A DNA stretch of 64,000 nucleotides from JAFARE01 sp963777285 (GTDB lineage: Bacteria > Chloroflexota > Dormibacteria > Aeolococcales > Aeolococcaceae): contig CAVZPR010000001.1 in NCBI GenBank assembly GCA_963777285.1, positions 1,054,001-1,118,000 on the forward strand, written 5' to 3'. The notes below the pieces were generated by a model that saw nothing but the letters and a program-made list of their open reading frames with translations, did no database searches and had not been told where the DNA came from. The first letter of the stretch is position 1, and each line of letters begins with the position of its first letter. This document shows positions 35,216 to 43,887 of this stretch, in pieces. Both the position numbers and the translations under genes were made by a program.

Positions 35216-36222
35216 GCGACGACCGGCTGGTTCTGGCCGTTGATGGCGGCAACTCGAAGACCGACATCGCACTGCTGCGCGACGACGGGTCGGTGCTGGC
35301 GGTGGTCCGCGGGCAGGGCTCCTCGCCGCACCAGCTGGGCCTGGACCGCGCCGTGCGCATCGTCGACGACCTGGTGGAACGCGCCTGGTTCGAATCGGGC
35401 CTCGGGGCGCGCAATGGATCTCGCGCGGAGATCGCCGCGGTCTTCATGGCGGGGGCTGACCTGCCCGCGGAGGAGGTGGCCTTGGCAGAAGCGGTCGACG
35501 CGCAAGGCTGGGCGCGGCGCAGCCACGTGGCCAACGACGTCTTCGCGGTGCTCTGGGCGGCGACCGGCTCGGGTGTGGGCGTCGCGGTGACCGTGGGGGC
35601 CGGGGTCAACTGCGTGGGCCGCTCGCAGGACGGCCGCACCGCGTGGTTCCCCGCGCTGGGTCCCATCACCGGCGACTGGGGAGGCGGCTCGGACATCGGC
35701 ATGGCCGCCCTGGGCGCAGGAGTGCGCAGCGAGGACCGGCGCGGCCCGGCGACGGCGCTCGCCCAGTCGGTGGCCGGGCACTTCGGCATGGCCAGCGCGC
35801 TGGACGTGGCGGTGGCGATCCACCAGGGCCGCCTCGAGGTGGCGCGGCTTCTCGAGCTGCCGCCACTGGTCATCGCCGCAGCCGCCGAGGGCGACGGGGA
35901 GTCGCTGGCGATCCTCGAGCGACAGGCGGAAGAGGTGACCGTGCTGGCCATTGCGGCGCTGCGCCAGCTGGACATGGCAGGCGCCGCAGTCGACGTCGTC
36001 CTCGGCGGGTCGATTCTCGCGGCCAGCGGAGCGATGCTGATGGAGCGCATCGGCGCCGGCATCACCGCGGTCGCACCGAGGGCACGGACGTCGGTGTGCA
36101 CGGTGCGTCCCGTCGCGGGTGCGGCTCTGGCCGGCCTGAGCATCGCCGGCGCTCCGGCCGGTGCGGCCGACCGGGCGCGCGCCGAGCTCGCCACCGCCGC
36201 CGAAGGCGCCACGACGCTGTGA
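35212..36222 (+). CDS. BadF/BadG-type sugar kinase (N-acetylglucosamine or glucosamine kinase)
   Basis: This ASKHA-fold kinase of 336 residues has the phosphate-1 loop DGGNSKTD (11-18), the VAVTVGAGVNCVG phosphate-2 region, the GDWGGGSDIG loop, and a C-terminal adenosine motif VVLGGSILAASG. It fits the family of NagK and of the Vibrio glucosamine kinase GspK. It would phosphorylate GlcN or GlcNAc, or an oligosaccharide, at O6. The GTG start overlaps the GH4 stop (GTGA). Confidence 0.87.
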   Translation: MSDDRLVLAVDGGNSKTDIALLRDDGSVLAVVRGQGSSPHQLGLDRAVRIVDDLVERAWFESGLGARNGSRAEIAAVFMAGADLPAEEVALAEAVDAQGWARRSHVANDVFAVLWAATGSGVGVAVTVGAGVNCVGRSQDGRTAWFPALGPITGDWGGGSDIGMAALGAGVRSEDRRGPATALAQSVAGHFGMASALDVAVAIHQGRLEVARLLELPPLVIAAAAEGDGESLAILERQAEEVTVLAIAALRQLDMAGAAVDVVLGGSILAASGAMLMERIGAGITAVAPRARTSVCTVRPVAGAALAGLSIAGAPAGAADRARAELATAAEGATTL

Positions 36223-36233
36223 GCCGCCCCCGC

Positions 36234-37241
36234 ATGGAGACGGAGATGGCGCAGCAGCCGCTGACGCTACGCGCGCTGCTGGGCCGTGAGGCGGAGATCG
36301 CCGCTGCGGTCAACGCCGTGCTCCCCGAGCACCTCTGCGGCATCACGCTGGTGGCCCGCGGCTCCTCCGACCACGCCGCGCTCTTCGGCCGCTATCTGCT
36401 GGAGATGGCGGCGCGCCGTCCCGTGGCGCTGGCGTCGCCGAGCCTGCACACGCTCTACGGCTGCGGCGTCGACCACCACGGATACCTGGCGATCGCCATA
36501 AGTCAGTCGGGGCGCACGCCGGAGATCGTCAGCGTGCTGGAGCGGATGCGGGTCTCTGGGGCACGCACCGTCGCCGTGGTCAACGCCGGCGGCAGCCCGC
36601 TGGGTGGCGTCGCGGACGCCGTCATCGACGTCGGCGCCGGAGAGGAGCAGGCGGTCCCGGCGACGAAGTCGTTCACCGCAACCCTGGTGGCCCTGGCGCA
36701 GCTGGCCGCGCTGCTGGGCCCTGTTCCGTGGACCCGCGACGACCTCGCGGCGCTGCCCGATCTGGTCGCCGTCGCTCTCGCCGACCCGGAGCCGGCGAGG
36801 ATCGTGGCGGGGCGGCTGGCCGGCGCCGACCGGGTGCTCACGGCGGCGCGCGGCATCCTGCTCGCCGCCGCCAGCGAGACCGCGCTCAAGATCCGGGAGA
36901 CCGCCTCGCTGTTCGCCGAGGCGTGGTCTGCAGCCGACCTCCGCCACGGACCGATCGCGGCGGTCACCCGCGATGTTCCCGTCATCGCGTTCGCCGCCTC
37001 CGGCCCCACGGGTTCTGACGTCGGCCACCTGGTGGCGACGCTGCGCGCCCGCGGCGTCACCGTGAGCACGATCGCTGCCGGCCCGGATGCCGACATCCCG
37101 CTGCCGCCGGCGCTCCCCGAGGCGCTGCAGCCGGTGGTGGCGTCGGTCCGCGGCCAGCAGGTTGCGTTGTACGCGGCGCTGGCGCGCGGGATGGATCCGG
37201 ACGCCCCCCGCGGGCTGACCAAGGTGACGCTCACGCGCTGA
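36234..37241 (+). CDS. SIS-domain sugar isomerase/deaminase (NagB-II/AgaS-like)
   Basis: This protein of about 335 residues has two SIS domains, like the isomerase half of GlmS. Domain 1 (about 20-160) has LVARGSSDHAA and the sugar-phosphate loop SQSGRTPE (90-97), then TKSFTATL. Domain 2 (about 180-330) has SETALKIRETASLFAEAWSAADLRHGP, with the conserved catalytic Glu and His region. No glutaminase domain is present, so it should act as a glucosamine-6-phosphate deaminase (NagB-II) or related isomerase. The ATG at 36234 is chosen because METEMAQQPL matches the family start. A GTG at 36219 overlaps the kinase stop, and an ATG at 36246 is also possible. Confidence 0.85.
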   Translation: METEMAQQPLTLRALLGREAEIAAAVNAVLPEHLCGITLVARGSSDHAALFGRYLLEMAARRPVALASPSLHTLYGCGVDHHGYLAIAISQSGRTPEIVSVLERMRVSGARTVAVVNAGGSPLGGVADAVIDVGAGEEQAVPATKSFTATLVALAQLAALLGPVPWTRDDLAALPDLVAVALADPEPARIVAGRLAGADRVLTAARGILLAAASETALKIRETASLFAEAWSAADLRHGPIAAVTRDVPVIAFAASGPTGSDVGHLVATLRARGVTVSTIAAGPDADIPLPPALPEALQPVVASVRGQQVALYAALARGMDPDAPRGLTKVTLTR

Positions 37242-37253
37242 CCGGCCGCGCCC

Positions 37254-38510
37254 TCAGCGAGACGCGCGCATCGGGCGCGGCGTCCTGCCGTCGTCGACCT
37301 CCACGCCGCGGAACAGTCCCAGCACGGCCACGTCGTACAGGCTCTTGATGGCCCCGGCGACCACGAACGGCGCGGCGATGGCGGCCGCCTGCATGAGAGC
37401 GCCGGCTGCAACCGGGCCCACGGGGCGCGCCGCGTAGCGGGCGCTGTTGGTGTATGCCGCCGCCGCCGTGCGCTCGGCCGGGTCGACCAGCGCCGCCAGG
37501 TACGCCTGGCGCGCGGGCACGTCCATCTGCGACAGCGCTGAGCGAAGCAGCAGCGCGGCGATGGCCAGCGGCAGCGTCGGCATCAGCGGCACCAGCGCCA
37601 GGAACACGTTGGAGGGCAGATGCGTGAACACCATCGTGTACAGGAGGCCGATGCGGCGCCCCACGACCGGAGCCGTCAGGGACGAGAGCGCCTGGAGCAC
37701 GCCCACGCCGAAGAAGACGGCGGCCATCAGCTCCACGGACGCCCCGAAGCGACGCTGGAACCAGAACACGATGAAGCTCTGCACCACCAGGCCGCCGCCG
37801 AACGCGTCCACGGAGAAGAGCGCCGCCAGGCGCCGCACGTTGCGTCGCGAGCGCGACAGGCCGCGCCTGCCCAGGCGCCCGGCGTGCTCCACGTCGCCCG
37901 GAAGACCGCGGGCCACGGCGATGCAGGCCAGCGCCACCACCGGGAACGCGAGCAGCCAGCGCTGGTCGGGTGGCAGCCCCGGGACGAGGTGGCGCAGCAG
38001 GGCCGGGCCGCCGGCGGCGAGCGCGCCCGCCGATCCGCCGAAGTACGCGACGGCGTTGTAGCGCCCGAACACGCGGGAACGCGTCGTCGGGTCGACGCCA
38101 CTGAGCATCGACTGCTCCAGCGAGGTGATCGGCCCTGACTCGTTGGCGTCGGTGGACAGGGTGCCGGTCAGGGCCGCGACGATGAGCAGGGGCAGCCAGC
38201 TGGAGAGCGCAAACGCGGCGCCGGCGACACCCAGAACGCCGAACAGCCCCAGGTAGGTGAGGCGGCTGCCCACGGCGTCGGCCCACCGGCCCACGGCCAG
38301 CGAGCCCAGCGACATGCCCACCAGCATCGCGGTGAAGATCGCGCCCACGGCGACGTCGGAGAGGCCCTCGGCGGCCAGCACCTCGCCGAGCAGCACCGAG
38401 CCGAATCCGTACAGCAGGGCGCGCAGGCCCTGGACAGCGAGCACGCGCCGGGCCACACCGGCGCCGGTGGCTGGTGGCAGGACGCGCTGCGTGGTCGCCA
38501 CTTGGATCAC
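37254..38510 (-). CDS. MFS transporter
   Basis: This 418-residue major facilitator superfamily protein has about 12 membrane segments. Loop 2-3 carries the MFS motif (LGSLAVGRWADAVGSRL), and a central basic loop (LGRRGLSRSRRNVRR) separates the two halves. It converges on the SIS gene, so it is not part of that operon, though it may export or import a related compound. The GTG start at 38510 has no ribosome site. TACCGT lies 5 bases before it and may be a -10 box of a leaderless transcript. The substrate is unknown. Confidence 0.82.
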   Translation of the reverse strand: MIQVATTQRVLPPATGAGVARRVLAVQGLRALLYGFGSVLLGEVLAAEGLSDVAVGAIFTAMLVGMSLGSLAVGRWADAVGSRLTYLGLFGVLGVAGAAFALSSWLPLLIVAALTGTLSTDANESGPITSLEQSMLSGVDPTTRSRVFGRYNAVAYFGGSAGALAAGGPALLRHLVPGLPPDQRWLLAFPVVALACIAVARGLPGDVEHAGRLGRRGLSRSRRNVRRLAALFSVDAFGGGLVVQSFIVFWFQRRFGASVELMAAVFFGVGVLQALSSLTAPVVGRRIGLLYTMVFTHLPSNVFLALVPLMPTLPLAIAALLLRSALSQMDVPARQAYLAALVDPAERTAAAAYTNSARYAARPVGPVAAGALMQAAAIAAPFVVAGAIKSLYDVAVLGLFRGVEVDDGRTPRPMRASR

Positions 38511-38515
38511 CCGGT

Positions 38516-38521
38516 ACGGTA
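38516..38521 (-). promoter_or_regulatory. Putative -10 box (TACCGT) before the MFS gene
   Basis: On the minus strand TACCGT (TAnnnT) ends 5 bases before the GTG start. There is no Shine-Dalgarno site, in keeping with a leaderless or near-leaderless message. Confidence 0.3.
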
Positions 38522-38536
38522 TCCGCCCGGTCCCGG

Positions 38537-40888
38537 TCAGGAGGCGCGCAGCCCTCCCACGGACTGAGCGGGCGACTCCAGGTCGGGCTGCAGGCTGAGG
38601 TCCGAGGCGGCCATGGGCCGGCTGATGAAGTACCCCTGCGCCAGGTCACAGCCGATGTGCGTGAGCACGTCGAGCGTCGCCCCTTCCTCCACTCCCTCGG
38701 CGACCACCCGCAGGCCGAGCGCGTGGCCCAGCTCGATGGTTGCCCGGATCAGCGCCAGGTCGCGGCCGCGCTCGTCGGTGGCCAGCCCCGTGATGAATGT
38801 GCGGTCGAGCTTGAGCTCGGTGACCGCGAGGCTGCCCAGGTAGGCGAGCGACGTGAATCCCGCACCGAAGTCGTCGATGGAAACGTCGAGCCCGATCTCG
38901 CGCAGGTGGCCGATCACCGCCTTGCAGCGATCGAAGTCGCCGATGATCGTTGTCTCGGTGATCTCCAGGATCAGCGCGGAGGGCGGCACGCGATGCCGCG
39001 TCAGGAGCTCGCGGACCACGTCGCTGAATCCGGCGTCGAGCAGGTTGGTGGCGGAGACGTTCACCGACACGGCCAGCTCCCGTCCGGCGGAGCGCCACCG
39101 CGCGCACTGCGCCAGCGCCTGGTCCAGCACCCACGCGGTGAGCGGCCGCATCAGCCCCGCCTCTTCGGCGAGGGGCAGGAAATCGAGCGGCGGCACCACG
39201 CCGAGGCGCGGGTGCGGCCAGCGCAGCAGCGCCTCCACCGCGGACACCTCGCCCGAGTGCAGGTCCACCTGCGGCTGGTAGTGCAGCACGAATCCGCCGC
39301 CCTCGACGGCGTCGCGCAGCTCCTCGACCAGGCGGAGCCGGTTGCCCGCGTCGTCGATGCCGCTCTGGTACACCTCGAACGACGAGGTCTCCTTGAACTT
39401 GGCGCGATACATGGCGAGGTCGGCGCAGCGCAACAGCCCCGCGCTGTCCGCGGCGTCGGTGGGCGCGAACGCGATGCCGATGCTGGCGCTGATGCGCACG
39501 CTCACGGCGTCGAGCACGAACGGCTCTTCGAGCTTGACCATCAGCCGCTGCGCGACCGTCGTCGCGTAGTGCGGGTCCGTGTCCAGAAGCACGACGCCGA
39601 GCTCGTCCCCGCCGAGCCGCACCAGGATGTCGGAGGCGCGCAGAGTGGCGCGCAGCCGCGGGCCCAGTTGCTTGAGGAGCTCGTCCCCAGCCGCGTGCCC
39701 GAAGGAGTCGTTGATCTCCTTGAAATGGTCCAGGTCGACGAACAGGAAGGCCAGCCGGCGCTGCGGGTCGCGGCGCCACACCTGGTCCTCGAAGTAGGCG
39801 TTGAGGATCTGGAAGAGGCGGCGGCGGTTGCCCAGCCCGGTCAGCTCGTCGGTGACGGACTCGCGATGGCGCTCGTCGGTGATGGCACGGAGCCGGCGCA
39901 CCGACAGCGTGAGGCGCAGGCCCACGACGACCAGCGTGGCCACGGCGAGACCCAGCGCGATTCCGCCCACGTGGCGGATGGTGCCGGTCAGCAGGATGGA
40001 CAGCCCCGCCGTCGCGCCGAGGCCGGGGAGCAGGAACCCGGGCGCCCGCGGCGTGGCGAACGGGTCGCTGTCCTCGCGGCGCAGCCAGACCGAGGCCGAC
40101 ATCAGCAGGATGGCCGTGGGCCAGGCGATCGCATTGAAGACGGTTCCGACCGCGGTCGACCCGGCGGACGAGTTGAAGAGATTGAAGGTGTCCCCGACCG
40201 CGTTCAGCCCGCAGGCGACCGCGACCACCAGCCAGGGCGTGTTGCGGCGTCCGGAGAGCAGCGCCGTACCGCCGACCGCGAGGGTCAGGAGCAGCAGGTC
40301 GCCGATCGGATACGCCAGGTTGGTGGCCACCGCCAGCGGCGGCCCGCCGACCGACTTGAGGATGGTGTTGAAGGCGAAGCTGGCGCAGACCGCCGAGGCA
40401 CCCAGGCCGGCGACGGCGCCGTCGAGCCAGGTGGCCGGCACCATGCGGGTCAGGCCTCGGCGCAGCATGATGACCAGGGCGACGTACGCGAGCGGGTAAA
40501 AGCCGAGGTAGAAGGCGTCTGCCAGCGACGGCGACGGCGGATTGCCGCCGTTCCACGACTCGGCTGTGAGGAAGAAGTCGCCGGTCGCCCACGATATGAG
40601 TGCGGCTCCGAGGACCAGCGGCAGGGTGCGGCCCCGGCCTGGCACGAAGGCGCGGGCGATGCAGAGGCCGCCGGCGATGAACTCGAATCCCACCACCATC
40701 CAGCCGTCGACGATGGGCCAGTCAGCGTCGGCCGGGCGCACGATCAGCGCGATGAGGTAGGTGGCGAGTAGAGCGCCAAGCAGGGCGAACCCCACCCAGA
40801 TCGCTCTGCCCGTCCGCTCGGCGCGAGGCGCGACGGTCCTGTCTGGCTCAGAGGGCGCCGGGAACACGCGGCTAGCGTAGGGGAGCAC
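38537..40888 (-). CDS. Membrane GGDEF-EAL cyclic-di-GMP protein
   Basis: This 783-residue protein has about nine hydrophobic segments in the first 330 residues, then a GGDEF domain (about 345-500) and an EAL domain (about 520-760). The cyclase signature is GGDEL (426-430), with the last Phe changed to Leu. The FVDLDHFKEINDSFGH metal site is intact, so cyclase activity remains possible. The phosphodiesterase side keeps EAL (552-554) with LRWPHP, NVSATNL, and DDFGAGF. The membrane part does not match the other GGDEF-EAL protein in this window. The start is a GTG at 40888 without a clear ribosome site. Confidence 0.9.
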   Translation of the reverse strand: MLPYASRVFPAPSEPDRTVAPRAERTGRAIWVGFALLGALLATYLIALIVRPADADWPIVDGWMVVGFEFIAGGLCIARAFVPGRGRTLPLVLGAALISWATGDFFLTAESWNGGNPPSPSLADAFYLGFYPLAYVALVIMLRRGLTRMVPATWLDGAVAGLGASAVCASFAFNTILKSVGGPPLAVATNLAYPIGDLLLLTLAVGGTALLSGRRNTPWLVVAVACGLNAVGDTFNLFNSSAGSTAVGTVFNAIAWPTAILLMSASVWLRREDSDPFATPRAPGFLLPGLGATAGLSILLTGTIRHVGGIALGLAVATLVVVGLRLTLSVRRLRAITDERHRESVTDELTGLGNRRRLFQILNAYFEDQVWRRDPQRRLAFLFVDLDHFKEINDSFGHAAGDELLKQLGPRLRATLRASDILVRLGGDELGVVLLDTDPHYATTVAQRLMVKLEEPFVLDAVSVRISASIGIAFAPTDAADSAGLLRCADLAMYRAKFKETSSFEVYQSGIDDAGNRLRLVEELRDAVEGGGFVLHYQPQVDLHSGEVSAVEALLRWPHPRLGVVPPLDFLPLAEEAGLMRPLTAWVLDQALAQCARWRSAGRELAVSVNVSATNLLDAGFSDVVRELLTRHRVPPSALILEITETTIIGDFDRCKAVIGHLREIGLDVSIDDFGAGFTSLAYLGSLAVTELKLDRTFITGLATDERGRDLALIRATIELGHALGLRVVAEGVEEGATLDVLTHIGCDLAQGYFISRPMAASDLSLQPDLESPAQSVGGLRAS

Positions 40889-41021
40889 CGTCCGAACTCA
40901 GGTGACGGACAACTCGATAACCCTGACAAGGATCGCCCACGAGATCGCGCGTGATTCGCGCCATGCGCGCCGGCGATGGCCTCAGGATGCCCGCCATCTC
41001 GACAGTGGTTCAGAGGATTGC

Positions 41022-41040
41022 GTGATATCGTCGCTATCAC
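41022..41040. promoter_or_regulatory. Dyad GTGATA-N7-TATCAC touching a start codon
   Basis: Two 6-bp arms with a 7-bp spacer end immediately before the ATG at 41041. Inside lies TATCGT (41026-41031), a possible -10 box 9 bases before the ATG. A similar element (14 of 19 positions) lies before the DUF7218-like gene at 45177-45195. It may be an operator, or the match may partly reflect shared promoter bases. Confidence 0.35.
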
Positions 41041-41646
41041 ATGCCGCGAGACCTCATCGCCGACCGGCTGGCCGGCTGGTGGGCGGCCGTCCTCGAGGGC
41101 CAGATGGAGCAGGGCCATCCAGTGTACGGAAGCGAGATCAGGGCGGCCTTCGACGGAGACGTGCTCGTGGTCCGGGGCCGCCTGGCCCACCGGCGCGATC
41201 TTCAGGAGTTGCGTCAGGAGCTGAAGATGCTCCGGAGCCGCGACCCTGACGCGCCGCGGGTGCGGCTCGAGGTCAGCCTGGCGCCGAAGCGTGAGGTGCG
41301 GCCCGGGCTGCTCGACCAAACGATCGTCGGCGTTTTCGAGAGCCGCGTCCGGGCCGACGCCGCCGCTCGGCTCCTGGCGTCGCACGCCCAGACCAAGCCT
41401 GCACGGGTCGAGGTCGTCTCGGCCGGCGCCGCCGCCGGCAAGGCGCTGATGGCGGAGATTCCCGACGGCTACCGGCGGACCCTGGGCTCCGCGCTGAGCC
41501 GCGGCTGCACCTTCGTGGTCGCGACGGTGGACGAGGTGCGCGCCTTCAGAACCCGCCTTGTGCTGGACGAGGAGACGCGCAGCCTCATGACGCTGACGCT
41601 CCCGCCGCGCCTGGCGTCTCAGCGCCCGCGCAGCCGGCGCGCCTGA
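41041..41646 (+). CDS. Protein of unknown function
   Basis: I do not recognise this 201-residue protein. It is soluble, with no signal peptide or membrane segment. Residues 28-65 (GSEIRAAFDGDVLVVRGRLAHRRDLQELRQELKML) look like a small alpha/beta unit that vaguely recalls BON domains. Residues 95-130 (IVGVFESRVRADAAARLLASHAQTKPARVEVVSAG) recall the repeat of YflT-type stress proteins. Neither is firm. The ATG has no ribosome site. A later ATG at 41104 has GAGGG a few bases upstream and is an alternative. Its stop overlaps the start of an NRAMP-like transporter gene (TGATG), so the two are co-translated and may act together. Confidence 0.6.
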   Translation: MPRDLIADRLAGWWAAVLEGQMEQGHPVYGSEIRAAFDGDVLVVRGRLAHRRDLQELRQELKMLRSRDPDAPRVRLEVSLAPKREVRPGLLDQTIVGVFESRVRADAAARLLASHAQTKPARVEVVSAGAAAGKALMAEIPDGYRRTLGSALSRGCTFVVATVDEVRAFRTRLVLDEETRSLMTLTLPPRLASQRPRSRRA

Positions 41647-42950
41647 TGGCGCAGCGGGCGTCGGCCAAGAGCCCGGCACCGGAGGAGCCCGGCGCGGCAC
41701 TCGCCGCGGTGCCCGTGCGCCGGCTCACACCGCGGCTCCTGCTGCGCAGCATCGGTCCCGGCGTGATCACCGGCGGTGCCGACAACGATCCCGCGGGCGT
41801 CACCACCTACACGGTGGTCGGAGCCTCCGCGGGGTTCAGCCAGAACTGGCTCATCGCCATATCAACGCCACTGCTCATCGGCGTGCAGACCATGAGCGCG
41901 CGCGTCGGCAACGTGTTGAAGCTGGACCTCGCCAGCGCCATCCGGCACCGCTTCGGCGCGCGCGTCGCCCATCCGGTGGTGCTGCTGGTGGTGGTCGCCA
42001 ACGTCATCACGATCGGCGCGGACCTGCTCATGATGGCCGCGGTCACCGAGCTGATGACCGGCGTGTCGTTCCGCTTCTTCATCGTGCCGTACGCGCTGCT
42101 GATCGCGGCGGTGACGATCTTCGTGGACTATCGCCGCATGGCCCGGTACCTGCTCTGGCTGGCCGGGGTGTTCGCCACCTACATCGTGGCCGCCTTCCTG
42201 TCGCGGCCGAACTGGCTGACCGTGCTGCACGACACCTTGGTTCCCCAGGTGACGCTGAGCCCCGCGTATTTCATCGCCGCTGTGGGACTGCTGGGCACGA
42301 CGATCACGCCCTACCTCTTCTTCTGGCAGACGAGCGGCGAGGTCGAAGGCGAGCGCGGCGTCCAGGAGATGCGCCGTTCGCGCGCCGACATCACGGCAGG
42401 CATGGTGTGGTCCAACATCTCCGCGCTGTTCATCATGATCGTGGCCGCGGTGGTGTTCTTCAGTCATCACCTGCAGATCACGACACCCGCGCAGGCGGCC
42501 GAGGCGCTGCAGCCGTTCGCCGGCGGATTCGCCAAGTACCTGTTCAGCATCGGCGTGATCGGATCCGGCTTGCTGGCCATCCCGGTGCTCGCCGCGTCGA
42601 CGGCATACAGCGTGGGCGGCGTGCTCGGCTGGCGCCGCGGGCTGGGCCGTCGCGTGAGCAACGCGGCCCACTTCTACCTGGTGCTGGGCCTGGCGATCCT
42701 CATCGGCGTGCAGCTGGCTGTGATCAACGTGAACCCGGTGCGAGCGCTGTTCTACTCGCAGGTGCTGGACGGCATCATCGCGCCGGTGCTCGTCGCGCTG
42801 CTCGTGCTGATCACCAGCAACCGCGGGCTGATGGGCGATTTCGCCAACGGACGCTGGCTCAAGACGATCGGCTGGGTTGCGGTGGCGGTCCTCTCCGCGG
42901 CCGACGTCGCGCTCCTGTACAGCGTGATCACCCAGGGGCTGCCCGGCTAG
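41646..42950 (+). CDS. NRAMP-family divalent metal transporter with non-canonical metal site
   Basis: This 434-residue protein has about 11 membrane segments and NRAMP features: PGVITGGADNDPAGVTTYT in helix 1, then MSARVGNVLKLDL and VANVITIGADL. The helix-1 metal motif, DPGN in Mn/Fe transporters, reads DPAG here. The helix-6 region, which normally carries an MPH-type methionine, reads TTITPYLFFWQTSGE. Loss of the metal-selecting Met suggests it belongs to a divergent NRAMP-related group and may carry another ion such as Mg2+. That is inference. It is coupled to the unknown gene upstream. Confidence 0.83.
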   Translation: MAQRASAKSPAPEEPGAALAAVPVRRLTPRLLLRSIGPGVITGGADNDPAGVTTYTVVGASAGFSQNWLIAISTPLLIGVQTMSARVGNVLKLDLASAIRHRFGARVAHPVVLLVVVANVITIGADLLMMAAVTELMTGVSFRFFIVPYALLIAAVTIFVDYRRMARYLLWLAGVFATYIVAAFLSRPNWLTVLHDTLVPQVTLSPAYFIAAVGLLGTTITPYLFFWQTSGEVEGERGVQEMRRSRADITAGMVWSNISALFIMIVAAVVFFSHHLQITTPAQAAEALQPFAGGFAKYLFSIGVIGSGLLAIPVLAASTAYSVGGVLGWRRGLGRRVSNAAHFYLVLGLAILIGVQLAVINVNPVRALFYSQVLDGIIAPVLVALLVLITSNRGLMGDFANGRWLKTIGWVAVAVLSAADVALLYSVITQGLPG

Positions 42951-42966
42951 GGACGCGTGCCGCGCG

Positions 42967-43887
42967 TCAGCGCTCCGCGGCGACCGCCTCGCGCACCAGC
43001 TGCAGCGCCATGCGAACGTCGCGCTCGCGGTTGCGCCCCGGCCCGTGATCCTCGACGTAGTGGCGGATCAGGACGCGGCCGTCCGGCGTGCAGACGGCGA
43101 TGTATGTGAGCCCGGCTTGGTCGCCGTCCGCGGGCGATCCCAGGAGGCCCGTGACGGCCACGCTCACGTCGGCGCCGAACCTCTCCTTGGCGCGCAGCGC
43201 CATGTCGCGGGCGACACCGGCGCTCACCGCGCCGCGGTCCGCGATCAGCTCGGCCGGCACGCCGAGCACCGATGCTTTGGCGTCGCTGCTGTACGCGACC
43301 ACGCTGCCGCGCACCACGTCACCGGCTCCGGGCACCGTGGTCAGCAGCGCGGTCAGGAAGCCACCGGTGCAGGATTCGGCCAGCGCGAGCGTCATGCCGC
43401 GGGCGCGCAGCATTTGCACCAGCGGCGCCGCCTCTGACGCGGGTACCTCGGGCAGGTACTGGCGTTCACCGAGCGCGCGCAGTGTCAGCCGCATCGCCAC
43501 GTATATGCCAACACCGGCCACAACCCAGGTAGCGAGCGCGGCGGGCAGCGCCAATCCGGGGGAGTGCGGCAGGACCGTTGCCGCCACGATGGCGAAGCCC
43601 ACCATGGCGATGGCGCCGAAGACCGCGCCACGCACGTCCGAGGCGACCTGCGCTGCGCCGTCGTTGCGCTCCAGCAGCGTGAGGGTGGCCGGAAGTATCG
43701 CAGGAAACCCGAGGAACAGCCCTGCGAGCTTGTACCCCGTGATGCTGCCCAGGATCGCAGCCACCGCGGAGATGAAAGCGCCGAACGCGAAGCGGATGGC
43801 GTACTCACTGCGGCGCACCTTGCGCAGCTTGGAGAGGTCGACCTCCGGCGTCTCCTCCACCGGCGTCGAGCCGGCGCCGGCGGTCAT
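42967..43887 (-). CDS. DUF3147-like membrane domain fused to CinA C-terminal (PncC) domain
   Basis: This is a 306-residue fusion. Residues about 25-130 form a membrane domain (FAFGAFISAVAAILGSITGYKLAGLFL, then FPAILPATLTLLERNDG) resembling DUF3147. Residues about 145-305 are a complete CinA C-terminal / NMN amidohydrolase domain with LALAESCTGGFLTALLTTVPGAGDVVRGSVVAYSSDAK, VSAGVARDMA and VAVTGLLGSPADGDQAG. PncC deamidates nicotinamide mononucleotide in pyridine-nucleotide recycling and is normally soluble. The membrane tether is unusual. The ATG overlaps the stop of the separate DUF3147 gene (TGATG). It converges on the transporter gene. Confidence 0.82.
   Translation of the reverse strand: MTAGAGSTPVEETPEVDLSKLRKVRRSEYAIRFAFGAFISAVAAILGSITGYKLAGLFLGFPAILPATLTLLERNDGAAQVASDVRGAVFGAIAMVGFAIVAATVLPHSPGLALPAALATWVVAGVGIYVAMRLTLRALGERQYLPEVPASEAAPLVQMLRARGMTLALAESCTGGFLTALLTTVPGAGDVVRGSVVAYSSDAKASVLGVPAELIADRGAVSAGVARDMALRAKERFGADVSVAVTGLLGSPADGDQAGLTYIAVCTPDGRVLIRHYVEDHGPGRNRERDVRMALQLVREAVAAER

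Noticed and set aside
32957..35272. Minus-strand 771-codon frame opposite ROK and GH4
   Set aside because: No recognisable motif; the plus strand holds two clear enzyme families with overlapping start and stop.
38474..40771. Plus-strand 765-codon frame opposite the second GGDEF-EAL gene
   Set aside because: Low-complexity Arg/Gln/Gly sequence without domains; the minus strand has GGDEL, EAL and membrane segments.
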